Assembly (NCBI RefSeq): GCF_001039355.2
Contig: NW_019775490.1
Coordinates: 1 to 64,000 of the forward strand
Direction: 5' to 3'
Length of the DNA: 64,000 nt
Source: Lingula anatina
Taxonomy: Eukaryota > Brachiopoda > Lingulata > Lingulida > Lingulidae
Below, in pieces: positions 15,201 through 24,000 of the stretch (positions are counted from its first letter, which is position 1; each line of letters begins with the position of its first letter). A program made the translations under genes and the position numbers. The notes under the pieces are model-generated. The model saw nothing but the letters and a program-made list of their open reading frames with translations, was not told the DNA's origin and ran no database searches.

Positions 15201-15392
15201 TAGATAATTGGCAAATAGCTTTTTTAACTAGAATTTAATTATGATTACATGCTTAAATGATAGCAGTTAAATCATCAGTAATTAGCATCGTAACTGTCAC
15301 TTGAAGAATATACCTACCATAAACACTATTAACACATTTCTAACTAACACAAAGAAGGAAAACACACCTTACCTTCTCAGTATCATTTCCAT
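646..15392 (-). CDS. Secreted chitin-binding haem peroxidase (animal peroxidase, two CBM14 domains)
   Basis: Oxidises substrates with hydrogen peroxide, outside the cell and probably bound to chitin. Exons in order: 15373-15392, 14458-14555, 13796-13975, 13012-13098, 12540-12686, 12092-12385, 11508-11612, 10688-10814, 10255-10386, 9761-9885, 9293-9481, 8512-8679, 8233-8337, 7858-7983, 3281-3535, 2826-2971, 2386-2596, 2048-2159, 1526-1692, 1103-1226, 646-778. All splice phases agree and give 1016 residues. Residues 1-25 form a signal peptide. CBM14 domains lie near 48-96 and 184-230, each with six Cys. The peroxidase domain starts near 397. Distal His486 follows Asp485 (GQTLDHDL); catalytic Arg638 and haem-linking Glu641 are in GDERANE; proximal His742 is in RFGHTLIQ. 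His642 stands where myeloperoxidase has its sulfonium Met. [13 protein letters not shown] and [16 protein letters not shown] are family signatures. The start is the first ATG of exon 1. A second copy of exons 8-14 (4463-7466) and a third copy of exon 14 (3902-4027) are left out of this model as assembly duplicates. The family call is secure; the exact orthologue is not. Confidence 0.88.
3648..4211. repeat. Contig-end overlap, copy 1 of the duplicated block (carries exon 14)
   Basis: This segment matches 4213-4775 and 7608-8170. It ends at a single N (4212), part-way through the third unit of a ~57-base tandem repeat. It contains exon 14 of the peroxidase (3902-4027). Where checked, for example the intron bases just before the exon-14 donor, it agrees with the 7608 copy and differs from the 4213 copy. 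Confidence 0.85.
4212..4212. other. Assembly join (single N)
   Basis: A single N marks a contig join. The sequence on each side starts or stops inside the repeated block, so the distance across the join is not known. Confidence 0.9.
6165..6207. repeat. Poly-T run
   Basis: An uninterrupted run of T in the intron between exons 10 and 11 of the duplicate block. The partner copy has a shorter, mixed (TTA/TTTA)n tract near 9548-9592 at the same place, so this is a fast-changing length variant. Confidence 0.9.
6595..6704. repeat. Short direct repeat in a peroxidase intron
   Basis: A ~41-base stretch containing GTTAAATTATAACCACTGTC occurs at about 6595-6635 and again at about 6664-6704. The same pair is present in the partner copy near 9952-10056, so it predates the block duplication or allele split. 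Confidence 0.7.
6829..6931 (-). repeat. Triplicated exon-9 end and splice-donor segment
   Basis: The last bases of exon 9 (plus strand CCAGGGACAGGTGCCAGGTT at 6911-6930) recur near 6861-6886 and 6829-6850, inside the following intron. The outermost copy is again followed by a good donor (GTAAGT on the minus strand). Use of that second donor would bring in an in-frame stop directly after exon 9, so it is unlikely to make protein. The pattern is repeated in the partner copy near 10180-10280. Confidence 0.6.
7607..7607. other. Assembly join (single N)
   Basis: A single N. The bases after it repeat those after the N at 4212, which is the mark of two overlapping contigs placed end to end. Confidence 0.9.
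7608..10951. repeat. Partner copy of the 3.4 kb block, continuous with the 5' half of the peroxidase gene
   Basis: This copy begins at the same base as the 4213 copy, directly after the N at 7607. It runs without a gap into exons 7 to 1 of the peroxidase, so it is the copy that belongs to the rest of the gene. Similarity ends near 10951, where the other copy stops at its N. It carries exons 8-14 of the model. Confidence 0.85.
8032..8195. repeat. ~57-base tandem repeat, three units
   Basis: Three units, each with an ACAATGC(A/G)TATTATGTTT start and an ACATCTGAGTTTTAAAAGTG end, lie in the intron between exons 13 and 14 of the peroxidase. The same array is at about 4637-4800, and a cut-off version is at 4076-4211. 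The contig end at 4211 falls in the third unit, so the array probably broke the assembly. Confidence 0.8.
11828..11970. repeat. ~70-base imperfect tandem duplication
   Basis: Two units share the order ATGGCATGCA, CTAATAA, ACACAAATGTTTTA and GTGTGTTTTxACCATTAT. They lie in the intron between exons 6 and 7 of the peroxidase. No coding sense is apparent. Confidence 0.65.
12092..12385 (-). CDS. Peroxidase exon 6: second CBM14 chitin-binding domain
   Basis: The exon encodes a second CBM14 module ([20 protein letters not shown] onward, last Cys in FGTC), followed by a hydrophilic Ser/Thr-rich tail that leads to the peroxidase part. Acceptor and donor are both phase 1, like exon 3. The linker between the two modules (exons 4 and 5, 13012-13098 and 12540-12686) is rich in Thr, Gln, Lys and Ser and has no recognisable domain. 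Confidence 0.85.
12955..13003. repeat. AAAG-rich tract
   Basis: A purine-rich (AAAG)n-like stretch directly beside the donor of peroxidase exon 4. A longer A and AAAG run follows at 13180-13243. Confidence 0.6.
13796..13975 (-). CDS. Peroxidase exon 3: first CBM14 chitin-binding domain
   Basis: The exon encodes one whole peritrophin-type (CBM14) module: six Cys with the usual spacing, the signature SDCHKYVQC and a [14 protein letters not shown] tail. The exon starts and ends in phase 1, so it is a shuffling-compatible module. It joins the signal-peptide exon (14458-14555) on one side and a Ser/Gln-rich linker exon (13012-13098) on the other. CBM14 domains bind chitin, which suggests the enzyme is held in a chitinous matrix. 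Confidence 0.85.
14938..14959. repeat. Perfect short palindrome
   Basis: Two 10-base arms, GACATGTACC and GGTACATGTC, flank a 2-base centre in intron 1 of the peroxidase. This is too short to call as a transposon end and could be chance or a dimeric protein site. Confidence 0.5.
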
Positions 15393-16445
15393 AGCTGTAT
15401 CTGAAAGAAGTAAACCAGTGCCTGCTGTATTTAAGTGAGCTTCCAGACACAAGACCACAAGCCAGGTACATGTGTGCCCTAGACATTGGCCACAATTAAT
15501 CCATGTTTGGCCCCAACAGCACATATGTAAGAGGATGGCACACGTATCCACAGCAGTGACATTAGGTTTCACCAATAGGCCATGGGTGTGGATAAACAAG
15601 AATTAAGTAAAAAATTTCAAAAAAGGCAAAATCTGTCACTTGAAGTCACACTGTGGTAACAGCTTGTTGAGGTAAATAGAGACACCTTCACCAGAAGTCA
15701 CCAGGCTGCATGCTCACACCCATATTGGCAGACAAATTCTTTAAATATGTGGTAGTCATTTACTTGCTGCTTCATTTTTGTGGGTTGCCCATTTTTTTAA
15801 AGTTGCTGATGTCTGTACAACTGTTCCATGCACTTAACACATATCATGTAGTCAGACAGTGTATTAAGGTTTATTAAGTCCAATTAATTGATAGTTTTTA
15901 AATAAGATCTTCCTTAACAGGCTGGCTAATTGTCAAGTAAAATTAACTTGAATTGCAATAAATCATTTGGGCAGGGTATTCAATGTCGAAAAAAGAAAAA
16001 AAAATAAGCAAAATGCAAACCTCTTTACATGTACAGATGCTCGTGCTATGTGACATTTGTTTAGGAAAATGTCGCCCTACAAATAGACAAAATACCTACA
16101 CCAGATGTTACAGGAAATTGTTAAAGGAAAGTATTTATCTATATCAAACAAATCCAGAATTAATTTCTTTTTGTTGACGTAGGAACCTGTCTCAAAGGAA
16201 AAACTGACACGGAAACATTCCTGTTTAAAAATATTTCATTTAATCCATAACTTTATGATAAATTAATAACATCCATCGATTAGTAAAGAATACTTGCCCT
16301 GTTGAGCAAATAAATTTGCCTAAAACTGCAGCAACATATTGTGCACTGTCTTTGCGTACATCTTTTAGATTTCAGGTTTCAGGGAATTTGTTTATAATAT
16401 ATTTGTGGTATTCTCATTACTCAAATTTGATAAAGAATTTACATA
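15393..16445. other. Peroxidase upstream region, no gene seen
   Basis: This holds the likely promoter and 5' untranslated region of the minus-strand peroxidase. A TATA-like TTAAATA (minus strand) is at 15428-15434, about 40 bases before the ATG. That is weak evidence for a start site near 15400. Nothing else is recognisable up to the transposon. Confidence 0.4.
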
Positions 16446-18108
16446 CACTGATGCTCATAAGTTAAGCAACACTTTCTTATTTCTCAAATTTCTCAGCAAC
16501 CAAAATTTTATTGAGGCAGAATTTGTACAGTAGCTAGATATTTATCTTGTTTTTACTTTGACTTACTGGACCATGACATTAGAGTACTATTTACTGTTGG
16601 ACACGATAGAATATGCAATGGGGGTGCCACTTGCGAAAAACACAGTTTGGCCATGCCATGAGGAGCTTCCAGTTTGGCTAGTTTCATGGGCACAATTTGT
16701 TATTTTGGACCAACCAATGGTTAGAAGAGGACTCAACGAGGTAATCAGATGGCAAATAATGGGAAGCCATCGTGCTGGGGTGCCAAAGAGACAGATACAA
16801 GGCAACAAAAAAGTAGCACCAAGTCAAGTGTCCAAGCTGGTAGCAAAATGGCGCCAAGTTCATCATGTATTGGACAAGCCTCTCTCTGGTAGACCAATAT
16901 TAACAGACGCAAGAGATGAAGATATCTGGTTCGATTATGCCACCAGGACCAGTTCATATCAGCCAAACAACTGAGGAACATCTGGCCTGGATAAGGAAGG
17001 GCTCAAATCAGAAGGCAAACAGTCAACAGGCATCTTTTAGAAGCTGAACTTCCATCTAAAAGACCTCGTCAAAAGCCACAGTTGACCAACAAACACAAGC
17101 AAATAAGATTGACATGAGCCAGATAGCGAGAAAGATGAAATCTCAGGACTGGGCGAAAGGTCCTGTGGACTGAGGAGACCAGATTCACTTTGATGTATGC
17201 AGATGGTCGGCTAGGCGTCTGGAGACATCCAAACCAAGCGTTTCAGGATGATTGTGTTCTTCTGCGTGTTCAGGGTGATGGAGTTTCCGTCGTAGTATGG
17301 TGGGGTTTCTCATATGATGAAAAATCGCCACCGTACGTCATTCAAGGGAGGTACCCTGGTCAACTATACAGAGACGAAATACCATTGGGGCGCATATAAT
17401 CACACATTCAAGCAAATCCAGGAAGAAAAATCATTTTGGTGCAGGACAATGCGCCCATCCAGAAAGCATGGTCCGTGCAAGACGCGCTGCAATAGCAAGG
17501 TATCCCACATTTGGATTGGCCTGCATATTAACCAATTCTCATTGTAATCGAACATGCTTAGGATATGATTGACAGGGCAGTAAATGAGAGACAACCTCCA
17601 GTTAGAAACATTAGAAAGGTCCAGCAGGCAGTAAATGAAGAATGGAACCGGCTCCCAAAGCAAGATTGGCAGAATTTGGTGGCAAGTGGCAGGAGACAAT
17701 GTGAAGCTGTTGTTCAAAACCAGTGAAGGCACACCCGATATTTATTGCATAATAGACGATTAATCATCTATTATCCACAGTCTTCTTTTATTAAAGCTAA
17801 TTCTTAGATGACCGAACTTTAATTTTTTCATAATGAGCTGTTTTAATCAGCACGTACTTTTTGCTGTGTGAGCATACTTTTTTGACACATGGTTTGGCAT
17901 TTTTTTACCACCGTTTGGTTGATAAAGTTATTTTGATTATTACAATAAGCAATGTGGTGTATTTCTTTAACCGAAATATTCAACTTGAATAAGTTATTTA
18001 TTAAATATAAAAGAAATATGCATTATCCCACCAACAAATGAAATAATGATCATGATAGAAGAAACTTTTGAAAAAATCGGGGTGTTGCTTAACTTATAAG
18101 CCTCAGTG
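16446..18108 (+). mobile_element. Decayed Tc1/mariner transposon with terminal inverted repeats
   Basis: The element is about 1.66 kb. Inverted repeats of about 27 bases at 16446-16473 and 18081-18108 begin CACTGA and share AAGTTAAGCAACAC with two mismatches. Both ends abut TA (16444-16445 and 18109-18110), the expected target duplication. Inside is a broken Tc1-type transposase. Size, ends and protein all fit the Tc1 family. It sits between the peroxidase and the ADAMTSL5-like gene and interrupts neither. Confidence 0.9.
16558..17760 (+). pseudogene. Tc1-like transposase pseudogene
   Basis: Reading across frames gives a Tc1 transposase in the right order. An HTH region with VSKLVAKWRQ and PLSGRP lies in 16720-16900, then LWTEETRF and YADGRLGVWRHPN near 17160-17230. 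WWGFSYDEKSPPYVIQGRYP and GQLYRDEI come next, near 17300-17390, then a QDNAP segment near 17443, WPAY and EHA near 17510-17560, and a C-terminal EEWNRLPKQ and LVASGRRQCEAV. Frameshifts and stops separate these parts, so no intact enzyme is encoded. The first catalytic Asp of the family (TDE) is read as Glu (TEE), and the third catalytic region is degraded. Confidence 0.85.
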
Positions 18109-20188
18109 TATATGTTTGCAGTTCTTGGAAGCCCAAAGGATGCCCATCCCACCCCCTATTTGAGATCCTGTGTTTGCTAGGACTCTGCTCAGAGAGTCCC
18201 ATTAGGTATATACGATAACCCTGAAAGCCTCCTTTTTATTTCCTGGGATGCGTGACTCGCGAATGCGGCTTCTTATCCTCCTCCCTTCGTGAAACGAAAT
18301 CATTGTGACCTGGTGATACGTGATTTTCAGGATTTTCGACGCGCATTATCAGTAACATTAAATAAAATCACATTTACTTTGATTTGTGAATAGACGAATT
18401 AATTCCCCGTGATCTTTGTTCACTACGCAATAATGGGACCATCTGTTAGTGATATGCGAGAACATGCAATCAAGTGACAGGTTATTAATATACCTAATGT
18501 AACTGAATGGTACATTTTTTCATTCCATAAATTATGTGCCTACCCTCTTGCCACTGATATTATCATTATGTATTCTCAAACGCATACACATCTTTTATTT
18601 ATTTGGCTTCCTTGAACGCACCCCTCACCTATGCGATACCTGTGGAGGCGGCGGTCAATCCCTTACCCCTATGCAAAACAAAATTTATTTTGAAGTATGC
18701 ACATAAAAAAATCAAGCGCCTGCAGCTATGACCGAGACCTTAAAATGAAGAGATGATCCACACTTAAATGTACTCTAAACAATTTTAGTCTGTGAATGCA
18801 AACAATTGCACAACTTTTCACCGGCAAATTTTTAAAATGATACGAGGGATTTAGCCTAATCAACAAAGCAGAAACAATTTTTACCGTCACTGATTGTAAT
18901 TATCCGGTGATCCACCTATCACAATATGCAGCAGGGCGGTTTGACTATTTTTTAAAATTAATACGAGGGATTTAATCAACAAAGCACCAAACAATTTTTA
19001 CAGTCGCTGATTGTGATTATCTGTTCATCCACCTACCACAATATACAACACCGTGTTAGCGTTACCAACTTGTTTCAAACAGGCGCGCAAAAGCTGAATC
19101 ATAACACTTTGTCTTAAAGCATGCAGGGAATGAGAAAGCAGCATAATAGATAGATATTCCAAATGTTTTCGAAGTATATGACAAATATCGAAACTGGTCC
19201 GGTTCATATAGTTCCTTACTTTAAAATGTTACTTTAAAATAATTGGGAATTTATTAAGAAATATATGCAGAGCATTTGTAAATCAGTAGAATTCAAAGAC
19301 AAATAACGATCAATTTTATCAATTGGATGATCATTGTGTGCCAGGTTGAACAATTTCAACAAGACGAATTACCTTAAACTACATTTTTATTCTTTCCTAA
19401 ATTTTCATTAGGTACAAATTAACATGTAAACTTAAATTAATTTATTATAATTAATTATCACATACTATAAACACCTCGGAAGAATAAAATGTATATATAT
19501 ATATATAATACAGGGTCCCACGCATTATTTACACAAAATACGTGTGCTATCCTATTTTCCTGTAGTTCAGTTTGGCCTATTTATCTTATCCATCTTCCTG
19601 AATGTCTGTGCAATTTTATTTTCTTTATTAAGTATTATATATATTTACATAATGGTGTAATTCGAAATGCACTGTACTAACATTATTCAGCTTCCATAAT
19701 AAATATTGTAAACTGCCAGTCTGCCTCTCATTTTCCTCTTTGCCATCTCTGGTATAACACACTGGCCAGGGAAGTTATAAATGTGAAACGTTTGAAATAT
19801 TTTACAGCTGTTAGCGATTTCAAAATTTTAAACGAGTAACAAAAGTTAGCCTATATACGCGCTCTGAAACGGTGTGTACATGTACAGATATAAAATGGAA
19901 GTGATTTTTCTGTTGTCTGTTTCTGTTCTTGAGCTACCTTCGTTTTCAAGCGAACAAAAGTAACTGGCTTTACTGATGCTTTTGCAGTGTGACTGAAACC
20001 TACTTTATATATTCCAAAGTTAAAAATTAATTCTACCAAATATTAAAAAATAATCATCACATGATATTTGACCGTTTCCTAATTCTTTCCCAAGTCACAA
20101 AAGGAAAGGAAGGTACTTAGGGCAAGAAGGACTTTTACAAATCAGCTAACGTTTTACATTTACAAAATTCGCACTTGTTATTGCAACA
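18109..20188. other. Intergenic, no gene seen
   Basis: This lies between the transposon and the 3' end of the ADAMTSL5-like gene. Only a ~121-base direct repeat (18828-19045) and AT-rich sequence are evident. Part of the right side will be the 3' untranslated region of the minus-strand gene, but no convincing polyadenylation signal was picked. Confidence 0.5.
18828..19045. repeat. ~121-base direct tandem repeat, two units
   Basis: The units start near 18828 and 18949. Both contain TACGAGGGATTTA, AATCAACAAAGCA, AACAATTTTTAC, GATTGT and ATCCACCTA, with small deletions and base changes between them. No open frame or known family is visible. Confidence 0.75.
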
Positions 20189-20875
20189 TCAATAGTATGG
20201 TCTCCTTTTGTACGTTTTACAGTCTGTCTTGGACTTCACGTTCCTCATATAAATGGCGTATCTCCGTCCGAACTTTCGGACCAGACTCCTATGGTCCAGC
20301 TCCAGTCTGACCTCCCTTCCGTGGATGGCATTCTTACCCATCATAATGTATTGTTCATTTGTGCGTAGATCGGGACATCCACACAAGTTGGGAACCCATA
20401 CGTATTCCCTAGGTAGCATGGGGACCGTGGTTTTATACGTCTGTATAACGCTGATGTCGTAACGCATTGCGCCTCTGGATTTGATCCCGCCGTTCACCTT
20501 TGCACGAATTACTGAAAATAGCAGAAAACCATTCATCATTTGAGCACTTTTTGTTGACGTTCTACTATCAAGTGTGTTTACGCTTCTAAAAAGGAATTAG
20601 ACGAACGAATGAGTTAATCCAATTATAGATTTGTAAACATGGCATGGAATGGGCATTTAAAGAACTTCAGCGTAGTATAATTACACATCCCTTCAACTTC
20701 AATGTTTAATCTAGGTAAATGTCAAAAAGTGACTACAATTATATTGTAAACAGAAGCTTTTGACTCTGAAGGCATACTAGTAAGGCTCCTCAACCAATGT
20801 ACATGTACGCACCGAAATCACTATCACAGTATTCTGCCTGCCAGTCCCGTACGTAGGGACACTCGAAACATTTCC
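20189..20875 (-). CDS. ADAMTSL5-like exons 8-9: NTR (netrin-like) domain
   Basis: Exon 8 (20813-20875) and exon 9 (20189-20511) encode an NTR/C345C module: CFECP, EYCDSDFVIRAKV, a mid domain PREYVWVPNLCGCPDL, then YIMMGKN and the terminal RLELDHRSLVRKFGRR. It ends with a basic tail and TGA at 20189-20191. NTR domains occur at the C-terminus of netrins, complement C3-C5, PCOLCE and ADAMTSL5. Confidence 0.8.
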
Positions 20876-20967
20876 CTAAAAGTGAATTAATCAATGCAGT
20901 TAAATTGAAATAGCAGTTTATGTACATACTGACGGTGATTTTCATCTAACGTAAATTCTTGTACGGT

Positions 20968-21007
<40 letters not shown>

Positions 21008-24000
21008 TTTCACAGCCATCAAAATGTGTACAACCAACACAGAATACATTTAAGCATCTAAATAAATACTGGTACATTTACGCATATATAAATTTCAGCC
21101 TCGTTTTTATTTGAACTTTGATTGCAACTTTTAGATTGAAAATGGAAGAGTTTTTCAAAAGGAATCGACTTCTTTAGTGCTACTTGTACTGTCATATAAG
21201 ATATACCTGTAACAGGATCAACTATCAAATCTTCATCTGCATCGTCCAATGTGAAGCCAAAAATATCCTGGTTGTTCGGAACTGCTGTCGTTGTTGAGGA
21301 GGAGGAGGTAGTCGTGGACATAGGTCCTACTGAGGTTGTTGCCACTGTTGAAATTGCACTTGTGGCTGCAGCCCTAGTTGTACTTGTTGTAAAACTTTTT
21401 GTAGGTGCAGCTGTCGTCCATTCGTAATTTCTCTGATAGATATATTTCCCAGGTCTGAAATTATTGTAACCTCTGTAAACATACAGCCTGTCCTTGGTTG
21501 ATGTTCCTTGATTTATATTATTGTTGTTCCGAGTATTATAATAATTACCATATGGATTATACTGACTTTGGTACGGCCTTCGACTCGTTGTGGTCGTTGC
21601 GGGCGTGGTAGCAATAGAACGTGTTGTTCTGTGATATCTTTTTCTATAATTCCTGGCATACTCATTCATTCTTTGATTATAGGAACGGTCGTCATCTCTA
21701 GTGTTTGGTTTTTGCACATTTTTCTGGCGTTTTTGCTCTTCCGGCTGTTTTCCCCTGTCCGACGAAGTTGACTGCAATGCCGCTCTTTGGCTTGGATAAC
21801 CTGGAATCCTACGCAACGGATATGTTGATGGATGCCCGTTGTCGTTGTACGTATTATGACGCGTCTTGTCTTTTTGGTTCTTGTTATTGTACTTATCTCG
21901 ATTGCCATCAGGAGGTAAGGATTTCTTTGGTAGCCAATATCCATATGTTATACCGGGGTTGCTGCTTCTGAGTAAAACCTGCAGAAAAAAAATACCTGAG
22001 AATCGTTTCTTTAATGACATTACTTTTTGGAACTCAATTTGAAAAAAAAAATAACTGACTCCCGCCATTATGGACCTCTTTTTGTATTTTTTAATGACTT
22101 CGTTAAATAGTTATAGATCACAATATCGCAATGTTAGGCCCTTTGACACAAACTTCGAAATTTAATCTATTTCGGAAAATTGTTATCCATCATATCTAAA
22201 TTTTATAGTTCATTCCAGATATTTTGTTGGAATCTTATCAATACCCTACCATTAAATATATTACTTCTGTGGTTGGCCCTGCTATACTTATTGTTTCCTT
22301 ATTTTCCCAGTCTCTCTCGTACTGGACGACTGTGCCAGCCACGTTATACTTTCCAGGCCACGTGATCGACCAGCCTCCATTGATGATGTACTTCTTCTTG
22401 GAGTCTGTCACGGCTGTGTGTACAAAAATTGACCATTAAATAAAAAAAGACTTTTATTATGAAATAAAAACAAAATAGCGACATTAACTTTTATCACCGA
22501 AAGATGTCACTGATATTTTGCATTGGATGGGTTTTTCTATAATTAAACATGGGTGGTTCAGTAAGGTATGAATTGACGAACAATAAATTGAATTGTGATT
22601 AATTATGCGACAGAACCTCTACGCTCTACACGGGCCTACTAGGGAGAGCATGGAGCATGTTGTTTCACCGTCAATTCGCGGTAATAAATAGGACATAAAT
22701 ATTGCGTTTTGTATATTGAATCTTACAAATACTGATAATAAAACATTTTTACAAAGCCTGAGCAACGGGCTCGTTGCTTAGAATGCTATGAAATGAATCA
22801 GTGATTATTTATTATTATTTTTTTTTGTTCTTGCAAAATATCCTAAATTATATTCTTCCCTCTTTCCGTACTTGCATTTGTTATCTTGAAAAAAGTAGTA
22901 AAAAAAACATGTATATTAGCAAATAAAAATATTCTCTTTTATTAACAAGTACCAAATAACAATTATTTACAATAAATACACCAGTATGTACATTTTATTA
23001 TATATCTCCTGAATACAGTGCTAGAATTATTGATCCAGTTCTACGCGTTTCTAATGATGTTTAAAAAACGCAAGATTCCAAGAGTGGTTGCTCGTCTACT
23101 TGATGCTAAAAAATGGCATACTAATCAGTTCCATTCACAATGAGTGCAATGGTGATAATGGAAATGATGATTGTATGTAAAAGTCAAACTTTAACTGCTA
23201 GTTCACCCAACTCCTTCACAATGCCAGCCAAAGTTGGGCGCAGGGAAGGATCACTAGTTGTACACCACAGGGCGAGCTCCGTCAAGTCGCACATCATCTC
23301 TCGTTTTCCTATATCTTCAAAGATACACCCAAGACTAAAAACGTCTATCTGTGCGGTAGGTTTGCTATACTTAAATAACTCAGGAGCCAAAATGGGTCGC
23401 TTTTTACTGAAAATCTTTAGCTTCCTCTCTGCAAATGTCTGTGGTGGCATAATAGGGTTGTCGTCGTCCAATAACACGACGCCGCCGAGGTCTACCAGTC
23501 GCGGGTGGATGGCTCCCTCGCTGTCCCTCGTCACCATAATATTTTCATCCTTAAGGTTTAAGATGCAAATGCCACGCTGAAATGCAAAAAAAAAAAAAGT
23601 ATCACTAAAAATATACAATACCCGTTTTGGTATTTTCTATTTTTTAATCTTATTTATTTATTTATATTTTTCATTATCTGCTTCTATCACCTAGTTTAAA
23701 ATTTTGATTTGTCATTATCACAAATCCCAACTTACCTCATGGATTTCCATGAGACCTTTCGCTAGTTCCATACTGAAGCTAAACCAGTCTTTGGTGGTCA
23801 AACCACCTCGAGCAAACTGGGTCTGCACGAAACTCTTCAAGTTGAAGCACTGATTTGTGTTTTCCTTGAATCGCACCAGCTCCATAACAATTGCCAAGTC
23901 AGCATATTTGCTGGTCCTCTGTTGTTTCCCTTCCAGTATGCCATAGAACTTTGGGCATAGTTTGGTTCCTTGCAAGATTTCTAAGAAGGCTGCTTCTCTG

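Noticed and set aside
16558-16974. An intact gene of 138 codons
   Set aside because: It is the N-terminal remnant of the Tc1-like transposase; the rest continues in other frames with stops.
20970-21006. Poly-T as the end of a retroposed copy
   Set aside because: No target-site duplication or retroposed body adjoins it; simple slippage is enough.
21508-21971. Plus-strand open frames across the low-complexity exon
   Set aside because: They are shadows of the Ser/Thr/Asn-rich minus-strand exon of the ADAMTSL5-like gene and have no start context or domain.
23140-23580. Plus-strand frame of 146 codons
   Set aside because: It is the reverse of the kinase C-lobe exon, which has clear kinase motifs on the minus strand.
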